Position numbers and translations under genes: made by a program. Positions 33,601-42,972 of a stretch of DNA of 64,000 bases are shown one piece after another. The stretch comes from Rhodospirillaceae bacterium (lineage in GTDB: Bacteria > Pseudomonadota > Alphaproteobacteria > Azospirillales > Azospirillaceae): positions 1 to 64,000 of the forward strand of contig JAJUIU010000011.1 of NCBI GenBank assembly GCA_029267445.1, given 5' to 3'. The stretch's first letter is position 1; the number at the start of each line of letters is the position of its first letter. The notes below the pieces were generated by a model. It did not search any database. It was not told the origin of the DNA and worked only from the letters and a program-made list of their open reading frames with translations.

Positions 33601-36126
33601 CTAGGCGAGGTCCGGGTAGAAGACGATGACGGCGAGGCTGAACAGCATCTGCGCCACCGACCACTGCCACCACAGGCCGGTGTTCCGCGCAGCGTGGGAC
33701 CAGCGGTAGCGCGGAGGGTCGACCCAGGCCTTCACCAGGGTGAACGCCGCCATGACCGCCCCGATGCCGAGATGGACGAGCGGGAACAGCACCATCATCC
33801 AGACCAGTGCCGTGTAGGCGTGCCGCTTGGGGTCGAGACCGCTGTCCCACAGCAGTGCCAGCGACATCCATCCGCCCGCGATCCCCAGCGCCAGCATGGC
33901 CGCCAGCAGCAGCGCGATCAGGTGGCGGCGACGGTGCCTGTCAGCGTTGCCGAGGAAGGCGGCGGGCAGGGAGGAGGCGAGGATGAGTGCGGCCGTCACC
34001 AGGGCGAGGCCGCCGTCCAGCGTCGCCTCGATCCCCGCCGGCGGCCAGCTTTCGGAGACGGTCCAGATGAACAGATAGGCGAAGACGAGGCCGCCATAGG
34101 CCGTGGAGTCCATCACCACCAGCAGCACCATCGCCCACCAGGCGTGGCTGCGCGGCCCGACGGAGTATGTCGGCACCCGCACGCCCAGGCCGATGTCCCG
34201 GGCCTCGTCGGGCGATCGCACCTCCGACCGCCACATCCAGATCAGGATGAAGGCCAGCCCGACCAGACCGGCGGCCAGCGATGTCCAGTACAGCTTGAAG
34301 ATCGCCACCCCGAAACAGACGGTCGTGGCGACGGCGGCAAGCAGCGGCAGCCAAGTCGGCTTCGGCAGCACCAGGATCTGCTCCGGCCGCGCGTCCACCG
34401 TGCCGGTCCGCAGGGTCTCGCGGTCGCCGTGGGGGCTGTCCGGCATGTAGAAACGGCCACGGTCGATCTTCTCCGGCAGCGTGGGGTCGTCCCAGATCGG
34501 GTAGTGGCCGGTGATCTCCGGAATGCTGCGGAACCCCGTGTCGGGGCTGGGCAGGGCCGTCGCCCATTCCAGTGTGCCGGCGTTCCACGGGTTGCGCTTC
34601 GCCTTCGGGCCCCGGAACCAGCTCCAGCACAGGTCGGTGAAGAACACCACGATGCCGACCGCCAGCATGGCGGCGCCCAGGCTGGCGATCAGGTTCAGCT
34701 CGTTCCAGCCCATCTCCGCCGGGTAGTCGTAGACGCGGCGGGGCATGCCCTTCAGCCCCAGGATGTGCATGGGGAAGAAGGTGACGTTGAAGCCGATGAA
34801 GGTCAGCCAGAAGCCCCAGCGTCCCAGCGTCTCGTTCGGCATCCGCCCGCTCGCCAGCGGCAGGTAGTAGACCAGGGCCGCGAACAGCGGGAACACCATG
34901 CCGCCGATCAGCACGTAATGCAGGTGCGCCACGACGAAGTAGCTGTCGTGCGCCTGCCAGTCGAAGGGTACTGCGGCGACCATCACCCCGGTCAGCCCAC
35001 CCGCCACGAAGATGAACAGGAACCCCAGGACATAGAGGAACGGCACCTTCAGGATCGGCCGTCCGGTCCAGATCGTGGCGATCCAGCAGAAGACCTGGAT
35101 GCCGCTCGGGATCGCCACGGCCATGCTGGCGGCGCTGAAGAAGCTCAGGGACAGGTGCGGCAGGCCGGTCGTGAACATGTGGTGGACCCACAGCCCGAAG
35201 CTGAGGAAGCCCGTCGCGACCGCCGCCAGCACCACCCAGGTGTAGCCCACCAGCGGGCGCTGGACGAAGGTGGGCAGGATCGTGCTGACCAGCCCCGCCG
35301 CCGGCAGGAAGATGATGTAGACCTCCGGATGGCCGAAGAACCAGAACAGGTGCTGCCACAGGATCGGGTCGCCGCCGCGCGCCGCGTCGAAGAAGGGCCA
35401 GTCCACCGCCCGCTCGATCTCCATCAGGATGTCGCCCAGGATCAGCGGCGGGAAGGCGAACCCGATCATCAGGGCGGTGACCAGCACGTACCAGGAGTAG
35501 ATCGGCAGCCGGTCCAGCGACATGCCGACCGCCCGCGTCTTCATGATGCCGACCACCACCTCCACCACCTGGGCGATGGCGGAGATCTCGATGAAGCCGA
35601 TGCCCAGCAGCCAGAAATCGTTGTTGATGCCCGGCGAGTACTCGGTGCTGAGCGGCGGATAGAGGAACCAGCCGCTGTCGGGTGCCACCCAGAAGAAGAT
35701 GCTGGAATACGCCATCAGCCCGCCGAACAGGTAGCACCAGAACCCGTAGGCGGAGACGCGGGGGAAGGGCAGGTCGCGCGCCCCCAGCTGCAGCGGCATC
35801 AGCCAGACGCTGCTCGCCTCCATGATCGGCACGGCGAACAGGAACATCATCGTCGTGCCGTGCAGGGTGAAGACCTGGTTATACTGTTCCGCCGTCAGCA
35901 GGGTTCCGCCCGGCTGCGCCAGATGCCAGCGGATCATCAGGGCCAGGATGCCGCCCAGGACCAGGAACATCAGACCCGTGCCGACATAAAGCACGCCGAT
36001 GAAGGTGTTGTTCACCTCCGTCAGCTGACGCCAGCCCTTCGGCTGCGCCCACACCGACGCCAGCTTCGGCGGGGACGGCGGCGGCGGGGGTGGCTCGTAG
36101 GCCCGCGCCTCCTCGACGCTGGTCAT
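33601..36126 (-). CDS. ctaD: Cytochrome c oxidase subunit I fused to subunit III
   Basis: An 841-residue fusion. Subunit I (about 1-560) has the haem a His89 (FTLHGTT), CuB His266 with Glu268 and the cross-linked Tyr270 in GHPEVY, CuB His315/316 (HH), and haem ligands His401/His403 (VAHLHY). The Glu in HPEVY and Lys360 fit an A1-type, proton-pumping enzyme. After residue 620 a subunit III-like part with about six helices follows (HAWWAMVLLVVMDSTAYGG). Fused I-III is known from caa3 oxidases. The start overlaps the stop of subunit II (ATGA). Confidence 0.95.
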   Translation of the reverse strand: MTSVEEARAYEPPPPPPSPPKLASVWAQPKGWRQLTEVNNTFIGVLYVGTGLMFLVLGGILALMIRWHLAQPGGTLLTAEQYNQVFTLHGTTMMFLFAVPIMEASSVWLMPLQLGARDLPFPRVSAYGFWCYLFGGLMAYSSIFFWVAPDSGWFLYPPLSTEYSPGINNDFWLLGIGFIEISAIAQVVEVVVGIMKTRAVGMSLDRLPIYSWYVLVTALMIGFAFPPLILGDILMEIERAVDWPFFDAARGGDPILWQHLFWFFGHPEVYIIFLPAAGLVSTILPTFVQRPLVGYTWVVLAAVATGFLSFGLWVHHMFTTGLPHLSLSFFSAASMAVAIPSGIQVFCWIATIWTGRPILKVPFLYVLGFLFIFVAGGLTGVMVAAVPFDWQAHDSYFVVAHLHYVLIGGMVFPLFAALVYYLPLASGRMPNETLGRWGFWLTFIGFNVTFFPMHILGLKGMPRRVYDYPAEMGWNELNLIASLGAAMLAVGIVVFFTDLCWSWFRGPKAKRNPWNAGTLEWATALPSPDTGFRSIPEITGHYPIWDDPTLPEKIDRGRFYMPDSPHGDRETLRTGTVDARPEQILVLPKPTWLPLLAAVATTVCFGVAIFKLYWTSLAAGLVGLAFILIWMWRSEVRSPDEARDIGLGVRVPTYSVGPRSHAWWAMVLLVVMDSTAYGGLVFAYLFIWTVSESWPPAGIEATLDGGLALVTAALILASSLPAAFLGNADRHRRRHLIALLLAAMLALGIAGGWMSLALLWDSGLDPKRHAYTALVWMMVLFPLVHLGIGAVMAAFTLVKAWVDPPRYRWSHAARNTGLWWQWSVAQMLFSLAVIVFYPDLA

Positions 36127-37139
36127 TTCAGGCTCTCCAGGTAGCGGGCCAGCGCGGTCAGGGTTTCGCCGTCCAAGGTGCTGTAGGACGGCATGCGCGC
36201 ACCGGACTTGATGTCCTGCACCCCGGCGATCCAGGCGGCCAGGGGGCCGACCCCGTTGGGCAGCACCCCGGCCCCGATCGACAGGCGGGAGCCGACATGG
36301 GTCAAGTCGGGCCCGAGCTGCCCCACCGCCGCATAGGGTCCTTCCGCCAACCCCCGGATCACATGGCAGGTGCCGCAGCCGGCTTCCAGGAAGGCGGTGC
36401 GGCCGCGCACGAGCTGTTCATCGGCCGGATCGGGCGGTTCGGGCACCGCCTGCTGCCGGGCGATCCAGCCGTCGAACTCGGCCGGGTCCAGCGCCACCAC
36501 GAACAGCGCCATCCAGGCGTGCTGCTCGCCGCAGAATTCGGCGCACTGGCCACGCAGGATGGCGGGTTCCGACGCGATCAGGGTGATCCGGTTCATCCGG
36601 CCGGGGATCAGGTCCATCTTCCCATGCAGGGCCGGGACCCAGAAGCTGTGGATCACGTCGCGCGTGGTGACCGTCACCTCCACCGGCCGGCCGACGGGGA
36701 TGCGCAGCTCGTTGGCCGTCACCAGCGGGCCGCCCGGCAGGTCGGGATAGACCACCTCCCACCAGAACATGTTGCCGACCACGGTGACCCGCAGCGGCTC
36801 CTCAGGGTGCGTGCGGAAATCGACGGCGTTGCCCACCATCGCCGTCGCCACGGTCAGGACCAGCAGGGTGACGCCGGGGAACACCAACCCACCCCACAGG
36901 ATGAACCGGATGGGCGGCACCCCCTTGGTCCGGTCCGGCAGCAGCACCCCGTACGCCGCCAGCGCCATGGTGCCGATGAAGATGACGGCGGCGCCCGCGA
37001 ACAGGATCCAGGAGAAATCGGCGATGGTCGCGGCGGCCGGACCGCGCGGGTCCAGCGCCGACTGCGTGCCGCCGCAACCCGCCAGCCCGCCGACCAGCCC
37101 GCCCTTCACCAGGACGGCGCCAAGGGCCCGTGTCCTCAT
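36123..37139 (-). CDS. ctaC: Cytochrome c oxidase subunit II fused to cytochrome c (caa3 type)
   Basis: A 338-residue protein. It has a lipobox LAGC (Cys22), two membrane helices, and a CuA domain with His164 and the CAEFCGEQHAWM cluster (Cys199, Cys203, His207, Met210). A C-terminal cytochrome c domain follows, with CGTCH (255-259) and a likely Met316 ligand in ARMPSYS. The fused haem domain defines a caa3-type oxidase and receives electrons from a soluble or membrane cytochrome c, perhaps the one encoded just upstream. The 4-base overlap with ctaD gives tight coupling. Confidence 0.94.
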   Translation of the reverse strand: MRTRALGAVLVKGGLVGGLAGCGGTQSALDPRGPAAATIADFSWILFAGAAVIFIGTMALAAYGVLLPDRTKGVPPIRFILWGGLVFPGVTLLVLTVATAMVGNAVDFRTHPEEPLRVTVVGNMFWWEVVYPDLPGGPLVTANELRIPVGRPVEVTVTTRDVIHSFWVPALHGKMDLIPGRMNRITLIASEPAILRGQCAEFCGEQHAWMALFVVALDPAEFDGWIARQQAVPEPPDPADEQLVRGRTAFLEAGCGTCHVIRGLAEGPYAAVGQLGPDLTHVGSRLSIGAGVLPNGVGPLAAWIAGVQDIKSGARMPSYSTLDGETLTALARYLESLK

Positions 37140-37147
37140 TCGGGCCC

Positions 37148-37561
37148 TCACTTCGGGATGTCCCGCAGGGTGTAGAGATATGCGGCGACGTGCGCCGCCT
37201 CGGCCGTGGTGATGCCGGTGTCCGGCATGGCGCTGCGCGGGTCGATCTCCTGTGGGCCGGATATCCACCGGACAAGGTTGCCCGGATCGTTCGGCAGCCG
37301 CCCGGCGACATAGCCCCTGAGCGCCATGCCGTGCAGCGGCGGGCCCACGGTGCCGTGCGCGTTCGGGATGCCGGGAATGGTGTGGCAGCCGCCGCAGCCA
37401 TGGGTGTTGGCCGTCAGGATGGCCTTGCCCCGGGCCGCCTCTCCGCCGGCGACCTCCCGATTGCCCTGGACCGCGTTCCCGTCGCCGCAGGCGGCCAGGG
37501 CCACGCACCCGGACAGGCCCAGTACGGCCGTCGCGGCGATGCGGAGAGGGCCGCGTCCCAT
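37148..37561 (-). CDS. Small c-type cytochrome lipoprotein
   Basis: A 137-residue protein with two possible lipoboxes (LSGC, Cys19; LAAC, Cys25), one haem site CGGCH and a likely Met ligand in SAMPDTGI. The middle section (GTVGPPLHGMALRGYVAGRLPN) is typical of class I cytochromes of oxidase operons. It would be anchored on the outside of the inner membrane and feed the CuA/cytochrome c of ctaC. A GTG directly precedes the chosen ATG. It is the first gene of the oxidase operon and is 8 bases from ctaC. Confidence 0.9.
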   Translation of the reverse strand: MGRGPLRIAATAVLGLSGCVALAACGDGNAVQGNREVAGGEAARGKAILTANTHGCGGCHTIPGIPNAHGTVGPPLHGMALRGYVAGRLPNDPGNLVRWISGPQEIDPRSAMPDTGITTAEAAHVAAYLYTLRDIPK

Positions 37562-37693
37562 CACCCGTCCCCTCCCGTCTCAGATGCGCATCCGACAGTT
37601 CAACGCGGCAGCGACGGTTCGGTTCAGGCCCACGCTGTGACCTTCGGCCCGCCCGGGCGTTGAACATGGGGAAAAGGACAAGGGGAGGACCGG

Positions 37694-37906
37694 ATGCGCG
37701 CCTTCATCTTCTCACTCGTCGCCTTCGTCGGCCTCGCGGTCGGGGCGTGGTTCGTTCTGGAAGGCTTCTTCGCCAGGGACGCCGACCAGGTCTACATCCT
37801 GCCCAGCGCCAGGATCGGCGAGGACGGCACGGTGGAAAGCCGCGACTTCTCCGGACGCCGGGCCGACGAACCACTGGTCGAGGATCAGCGGGCCGCCGCC
37901 GAGTAA
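37694..37906 (+). CDS. Small single-pass membrane protein
   Basis: A 70-residue protein with one N-terminal helix (FIFSLVAFVGLAVGAWFVL) and a polar C-terminus rich in Asp, Glu and Arg. The ATG is preceded by a strong GGGGAGG, which supports translation. It is divergent from the cytochrome oxidase operon and converges on the formate dehydrogenase gamma gene. The family is not recognised. It could be a small subunit or assembly factor for either neighbour. Confidence 0.7.
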   Translation: MRAFIFSLVAFVGLAVGAWFVLEGFFARDADQVYILPSARIGEDGTVESRDFSGRRADEPLVEDQRAAAE

Positions 37907-37972
37907 GCGGCGACGCGAGAAGGGCGGCCAGTCGGCCGCCCTTCCCCGTTCCGCCCGCAGGCAGGCGCCGGC

Positions 37973-39055
37973 CTACTCGGCGCTGACGCCGTGCCCGTGG
38001 GTGCTGCCATGCCGGGGCAGCTCGCGCTTGTGCGCCTCGTACCAGCCCCGGTGGTGCTCGATGGCCCAGTTCTCGTCCACCTCGCCCTTGCCCATGGCCT
38101 CGAAGGCGCCCTCCATGCCGACCGTGCCGATGTAGATGTGAGCCAGGATGCCCGCGATCATCAGCGCGCCCAGGACGGCGTGGACGATGTGCAGGATCTG
38201 CATCCCGCCGATCCCCGTGACGTAGAACGGCACCATCAGCAGATAGCCGGTGACCGCGAGCGCCAGCCCGCCCAGCACCACCGACCAGAACACGCCCTTC
38301 TGCCCCGCGTTGAACCGCCCGGTTTCCGACAGCGGGTGTGTGGACCCGCCCTTGAACATGCCGCCCATGTTCCTGATCCAGTCGATGTCGGCCTTGCCGG
38401 GGATGTTGTCCCGGATCCACAGGACGATCATCAGCAGGATGCCCAGCACGAACGGCACGCTGGAGAAGTTGTGGATGTATTTCGCCGTCTCGGCCGTCGC
38501 CGTGAAGGCGGAATGCCCGATCAGCGGGATCAGCAGCGGGCGCCCGAAGGTGACGATCAGGCCCGTGATCGCCAGCGCCAGGAAGGCCAGCGCCGTCATC
38601 CAGTGGGTGAAGCGCTCCAGCCCGTTGAAGCGGGGCACCGTCCGGCCCGCGCGGCCATGCTCGATCCGGATGCGGCCCCGGATGACGAAGAACAGCAGCA
38701 GGGCCGCCGCCATGCCGACGATGGCGATGGCCGCGACCCACTTCTCGATCCGGGTCCGGAAGTAGCGCCAGTCGCGCCCCTCCGGCTGCACCAGTGTGGC
38801 CAGCGCCGGATCGGGGATCGTGATCCGGCCGACCAGCTTTGACTCGTCCATGTAGAGGATCACGTCATCCGCCGTCCGGGGCGAGTTCGGGCCCGGAATC
38901 TGGGTCAGGCCCGGCGGCACCTGCTCCTTCGGGATGACGCCCGCACCCGGCGGAGGAGAGCCTTCCTGCGCGGCGACGGGACCGGCCAGCAACAACGCGG
39001 CGAGGGCGAGGACGAGCAGCGGCACGGCCGCCCATCGGATCGGAAGCGTCTTCAT
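37973..39055 (-). CDS. fdhC: Formate dehydrogenase gamma subunit (cytochrome b556)
   Basis: A 360-residue protein with a cleavable signal, a periplasmic segment, and a four-helix cytochrome b domain (RFNGLERFTHWMTALAFL, later QILHIVHAVLGALMIAGILAHIYIG, read in parts) with His residues placed to bind two haems. The family is FdoI/FdnI-like with a larger N-terminus, as in alphaproteobacterial FdhG. It passes electrons from the iron-sulfur subunit to quinone. It is the last gene of the fdh operon. The ATG 39055 follows GGAGGACAGGA. Confidence 0.93.
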   Translation of the reverse strand: MKTLPIRWAAVPLLVLALAALLLAGPVAAQEGSPPPGAGVIPKEQVPPGLTQIPGPNSPRTADDVILYMDESKLVGRITIPDPALATLVQPEGRDWRYFRTRIEKWVAAIAIVGMAAALLLFFVIRGRIRIEHGRAGRTVPRFNGLERFTHWMTALAFLALAITGLIVTFGRPLLIPLIGHSAFTATAETAKYIHNFSSVPFVLGILLMIVLWIRDNIPGKADIDWIRNMGGMFKGGSTHPLSETGRFNAGQKGVFWSVVLGGLALAVTGYLLMVPFYVTGIGGMQILHIVHAVLGALMIAGILAHIYIGTVGMEGAFEAMGKGEVDENWAIEHHRGWYEAHKRELPRHGSTHGHGVSAE

Positions 39056-39077
39056 TCCTGTCCTCCCTGGGCGTCCG

Positions 39078-39713
39078 TCAGACGTTGTCGAGGCCGCTCC
39101 GGCCCGGCGAGAAGGCGTTGCCGGGCTGGTCGGCGGCATAGGCCGTGGACCAGCCCCAGGCGCCGGACCCGTAGCCCCGGCGCAGCACCCGCTCCTTGTA
39201 GATGGCTTCCAGCACCTCGCCGTCGCCGGCCATGAGGGACCGGGTGGAGCACATCTCCGAACAGAGCGGCAGCTTGCCCTCGGCCAGCCGGTTGGAGCCG
39301 TACTTCTGGTACTCGACGGGGGAGAAATCCTCCTCCGGCCCGGCGGTGCAGAAGGTGCACTTGTCCATCTTGCCCCGCCCGCCGAAGTTGGTCGTCTGCG
39401 GGTACTGCGGGGCGCCGAACGGGCAGGCGTAGAAGCAGTAGCCGCAGCCGATGCACAGATCCTTGCTGTGCAGCACCACCCCGTCGGCCGTCTGGTAGAA
39501 GCAGTCGACGGGGCAGACGGCGGCGCAGGGCGCGTCCGTGCAGTGCATGCAGGACATGCTGATCGACCGTTCGCCGGCCTGACCGTCCTGCAGCGTGATC
39601 ACCCTGCGGCGCTGCATCCCCCAGGGCACCTCGTGCTCGTTCTTGCAGGCGGTGACGCAGGCGTTGCATTCGATGCAGCGCTCGGCGTCGCAAAGGAACT
39701 TCATCCTGGCCAT
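39078..39713 (-). CDS. fdhB: Formate dehydrogenase iron-sulfur beta subunit
   Basis: A 211-residue ferredoxin-type protein with four cysteine clusters for [4Fe-4S] centres: CIECNACVTACK, CMHCTDAPCAAVCPVDC, CIGCGYCFYACP and CTFCT with later Cys. It links the catalytic alpha subunit to the cytochrome b subunit. It lacks the C-terminal membrane helix of E. coli FdnH. It lies 14 bases after fdhA and 22 bases before the gamma gene. Confidence 0.94.
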   Translation of the reverse strand: MARMKFLCDAERCIECNACVTACKNEHEVPWGMQRRRVITLQDGQAGERSISMSCMHCTDAPCAAVCPVDCFYQTADGVVLHSKDLCIGCGYCFYACPFGAPQYPQTTNFGGRGKMDKCTFCTAGPEEDFSPVEYQKYGSNRLAEGKLPLCSEMCSTRSLMAGDGEVLEAIYKERVLRRGYGSGAWGWSTAYAADQPGNAFSPGRSGLDNV

Positions 39714-39727
39714 GGTCTAAGCCTCCC

Positions 39728-42652
39728 TCACGCCCGCTCGACGCGGCAGAGCGTGACCTTTGTTTCCTGCATGGCGGTGACCGGGTCGTAGCCGTAGGTC
39801 GTCACACCGTTGCACGGCTCGCCCAGCACGATCGGGTCGGTGCCCTCAGGATAGAGGGCGCGCTGGTTCTGCCCCTGCCAGTGGCCGGAGAAGTGGAACG
39901 GCATGAACACAACGCCACGGGCGACCCGGGGTGTGACCAGCGCCTTCACCTTCGCCTTGCCGCCCTCCGGCCCGTAGACCCAGATGTCGGCCCCTTCGCG
40001 GATGCCGAGCTCGTCCGCATCCTCCACGTTCACCTCGGCGAACATGGTCTGCTGCAGTTCGGCCAGCCAGCGGTTGGACCGGGTCTCCTCGCCCCCACCC
40101 TCGTACTCGACCAGCCGGCCGGAGGTGAGGATCAACGGGAACTCGGCCTTGATGTCCCGTTCCAGGGCGGCCATCTGCACCGACCTGTTCAGATAGGGCA
40201 TGCGGAAATCGCGCCGGTCCTCGATAGCCGGGAATTCCTGCACAAGCTGCGGGCGCGGGGAGTAGACCGGCTCGCGGTGGACCGGCACCGGATCCGGCAG
40301 GTTCCAGGCCACCGCGCGGGCCTTGGCGTTGCCGTAGGGCAGGCAGCCATGCTTCATGGCCACGCGGATGATTCCCATCGACAGGTCGGTCGCCCAGCTG
40401 ACGTCGTCGATCTTCTCGCCGCCGATCAGCTCGATCACCCGCAGTTCCTCGGGTGTCAGGTCGGCGTCCCAGCCCAGCTTCCGCAGCACCGCCATGGTGA
40501 ATTCCGGATAGCCGTCCTCGATCTCCGAGCCTTTGGAGTAGCTGGCCTCCGCCAGCAGGTTCACCCCATCCCGGTCGATCCCGAAACGGGCGCGGAAGGT
40601 GCCCCCACCCTCCATGACATGCTTGGAGGTGTCGTACAGCACCGGGCTGCCGGGGTGCCGCAGCTCCGGATGGCCCCAGCACGGCCAGGGCAGGCCGTAA
40701 TACTCGCCCTTCAGCGGGCCCGTGGTGGCCTGCATGGTGATCTTGTCGAAATCCGCCTGATGCTTGGCGTGCAGCTTCAGGCGCTCGGGCGACTGGCCGG
40801 TGTAGCCGGTGGACAGGCAACCCCGGTTGATCTCCCGCAGCAGATCCTCCGGCGACGGGCGCGTGCCCTCCACCGTGGTGTGCTTGAACAGCTCCGGCGC
40901 GAATCCGAGCTTGTGGGCCAGAAGGTAGATCGCCGTGTAGTCGTCCTTGGACTCGAACAGCGGATCGATCACCCGCTCACCCCACTGCAGCGACCGGTTG
41001 GACGCCGCGCGCGACCCTTCGGTCTCGTACTGCGGGCAGATCGGCAGGATGTAGGTACCGTCCGTCCGGCCCTCGATGGTGGCGAAGCTGGTCGGGTGCG
41101 GGTCGGCCACCACCAGAAGGCGGAGCTTGCGCGCCCCCTCCAGCACGTCCGGCATCCGGGTCACGGTGTTGCCGCCGTGGCCGAACACGACCATGCCCTT
41201 GATCAGGTCGGGCTGCTCCAGGTCCTTCGGATCCATGGTGACCCCGTCGAACCAGCGGGTCGTCGGGATGCCCTTGGCCTCCATCAGCTTCTTCCTGTCG
41301 TCCCGCGACATGCCCTCCGGACCGAAGCGGGACAGCAGATACTCGTAATCCACGTCCCAGACGCGGGCCCAGTGGCGCCAGGCCCCCTCCGCCAGCCCGT
41401 AGTATGAGGGGAGGCTGGTGACATCCAGGCCCATGTCCGTGGCGCCCTGCACGTTGCAGTGGCCGCGATAGATGTTGGCCCCGCCGCCCGGCACCCCGAT
41501 GTTGCCGAGCGCCAGCTGAAGGATGGAGTAGGCGCGGACGTTGGCCGTGCCGACCGTCTTCTGGGTGGTGCCCATGCACCAGATCAGCGTGCTCGGCCTG
41601 TTGGTCGCCATCATCTCGGCCACGCGGCGGAGCTGGTCGCCGGGCGCGCCGGTGACCGCCTCCACCACGTCCGGCGTCCACTTGGCGACCTCCTTGCGAA
41701 TCTCGTCCATGCCGTAGACGCGGGCCTCGATGTAGGGCTTGTCCTCCCAGCCGTTCTCGAAGATGTGCCAGAGGATGCCCCAGATCAGCGGGATGTCCGT
41801 GCCGGGACGGATGCGGACGAAGTCTGTGGCGTGCGCCGCCGTCCGGGTGAAGCGCGGATCGACCACGATGAAGGGGGCGCGCTGCCGCTCCTTCGCCCGC
41901 AGCATGTGCTGCATGGCCACCGGGTGGGCCTCGGCGGGGTTGCCGCCGATGATCAGCAGGCAGCGCGAGTTCTGGATGTCGTTGTAGCTGTTCGTCATCG
42001 CGCCGTAGCCCCAGGTGTTCGCGACACCGGCCACGGTGGTCGAGTGGCAGATGCGCGCCTGGTGGTCGACGTTGTTCGTGCCCCAGAAGGCCGCGAACTT
42101 GCGGAACAGATACGACGCCTCGTTGGAGAACTTGGCCGATCCCAGCAGATAGACGCTGTCCGGCCCCGACTCCCGGCGTATGGCCAGCATCTCGTTGCCG
42201 ATCTCGTCGATCGCCTGGTCCCAGGAGATCCGCTGCCATTTCCCGCCGACCAGCTTCAGAGGGTACTTGACCCGGCGCTCGCCCTGGCTCTGTTCGCGGA
42301 CCGAAGCGCCCTTGGCGCAGTGGGTGCCCTGGTTGATCGGGCTTTCCCAGCCCGGCTCCTGGCCGACCCAGACACCGTCCTGCACCTCGGCGATGACGCA
42401 GCAGCCGACGGAACAGTGGTTGCAGAAGTTCTTGCGCAGGACGATGTCGCCGGTCTGGCCCGCACCCTTCGCCATGGCGTCGGCCTTGCGCACCAACCCG
42501 GCCGGTGTGGCGGCCAGGGCCGCGATGCCGCCGGCGGCGAGGCCGGAATTGCGCAGGAAGGACCGGCGGTTCAGGCCGGCCGGAATGACATCGCCCAAGG
42601 CCTCGCCAAGGCTGCGGCGGGCGGGTGTGGCGGCGTTTCGCTTGGTCAACAT
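39728..42652 (-). CDS. fdhA: Formate dehydrogenase catalytic alpha subunit (Cys-type, TAT-exported)
   Basis: A 974-residue molybdo/tungsto-bis-pterin enzyme. The twin-arginine leader is NRRSFLRNSGLAAGG (Arg29-Arg30). The [4Fe-4S] site is CNHCSVGC with Cys112 (THCAKG). The active-site residue is Cys202 followed by His203 in QARICHSTTVAG, the place of selenocysteine in E. coli FdnG. No in-frame TGA is needed. The C-terminal Molydop-binding domain carries GVVFMPFHFSGHWQ. It is exported folded, so it acts at the periplasmic side with fdhB and the gamma subunit, giving a respiratory formate dehydrogenase. Confidence 0.95.
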   Translation of the reverse strand: MLTKRNAATPARRSLGEALGDVIPAGLNRRSFLRNSGLAAGGIAALAATPAGLVRKADAMAKGAGQTGDIVLRKNFCNHCSVGCCVIAEVQDGVWVGQEPGWESPINQGTHCAKGASVREQSQGERRVKYPLKLVGGKWQRISWDQAIDEIGNEMLAIRRESGPDSVYLLGSAKFSNEASYLFRKFAAFWGTNNVDHQARICHSTTVAGVANTWGYGAMTNSYNDIQNSRCLLIIGGNPAEAHPVAMQHMLRAKERQRAPFIVVDPRFTRTAAHATDFVRIRPGTDIPLIWGILWHIFENGWEDKPYIEARVYGMDEIRKEVAKWTPDVVEAVTGAPGDQLRRVAEMMATNRPSTLIWCMGTTQKTVGTANVRAYSILQLALGNIGVPGGGANIYRGHCNVQGATDMGLDVTSLPSYYGLAEGAWRHWARVWDVDYEYLLSRFGPEGMSRDDRKKLMEAKGIPTTRWFDGVTMDPKDLEQPDLIKGMVVFGHGGNTVTRMPDVLEGARKLRLLVVADPHPTSFATIEGRTDGTYILPICPQYETEGSRAASNRSLQWGERVIDPLFESKDDYTAIYLLAHKLGFAPELFKHTTVEGTRPSPEDLLREINRGCLSTGYTGQSPERLKLHAKHQADFDKITMQATTGPLKGEYYGLPWPCWGHPELRHPGSPVLYDTSKHVMEGGGTFRARFGIDRDGVNLLAEASYSKGSEIEDGYPEFTMAVLRKLGWDADLTPEELRVIELIGGEKIDDVSWATDLSMGIIRVAMKHGCLPYGNAKARAVAWNLPDPVPVHREPVYSPRPQLVQEFPAIEDRRDFRMPYLNRSVQMAALERDIKAEFPLILTSGRLVEYEGGGEETRSNRWLAELQQTMFAEVNVEDADELGIREGADIWVYGPEGGKAKVKALVTPRVARGVVFMPFHFSGHWQGQNQRALYPEGTDPIVLGEPCNGVTTYGYDPVTAMQETKVTLCRVERA

Positions 42653-42692
42653 GGGCGCACCCCGATGATGGCGGAAAGGGCCGAACCCGGCC

Positions 42693-42929
42693 TCACAGGC
42701 GGTTCAGGTAGTAGTAGCGCTTGATGTGGTCGGTCTCCCGGTAGCGGGCCTTGATCTGCTCCGACGGGCTTTCGGCCGCCTCCGCACTGGTGACCGCCAG
42801 TGGCACCGACGCGGCCGCCCCCACCCCCGCGAGGGCGGCCCCCTTCAGAAGGGCGCGCCGGTTCGGCGACTGGTCCGCCCCGGTGTCGCCGGCGCCGGCC
42901 TTGATGATCTTGTCCGTCTTTCCGCTCAT
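42693..42929 (-). CDS. Formate dehydrogenase region TAT-leader protein
   Basis: A 78-residue protein with a central twin-arginine signal NRRALLKGAALAGVGAAAS and a short mature part (SEQIKARYRETDHIKRYYYLNRL, read in parts). This matches the small 'formate dehydrogenase region TAT target' family that precedes fdhA in many proteobacteria. Its function is unknown. It could be a small subunit or help export and maturation. The start at 42929 was chosen because the family begins with MSxK; a longer frame runs to 42962. Confidence 0.85.
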   Translation of the reverse strand: MSGKTDKIIKAGAGDTGADQSPNRRALLKGAALAGVGAAASVPLAVTSAEAAESPSEQIKARYRETDHIKRYYYLNRL

Positions 42930-42972
42930 ATCCGTGGTCTCCCCACACGTACGCGTCGCCACGCCCGGCTTC

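Noticed and set aside
42040-42060. Selenocysteine at the fdhA active site
   Set aside because: The codon is a Cys codon in an uninterrupted frame; no in-frame TGA is present.
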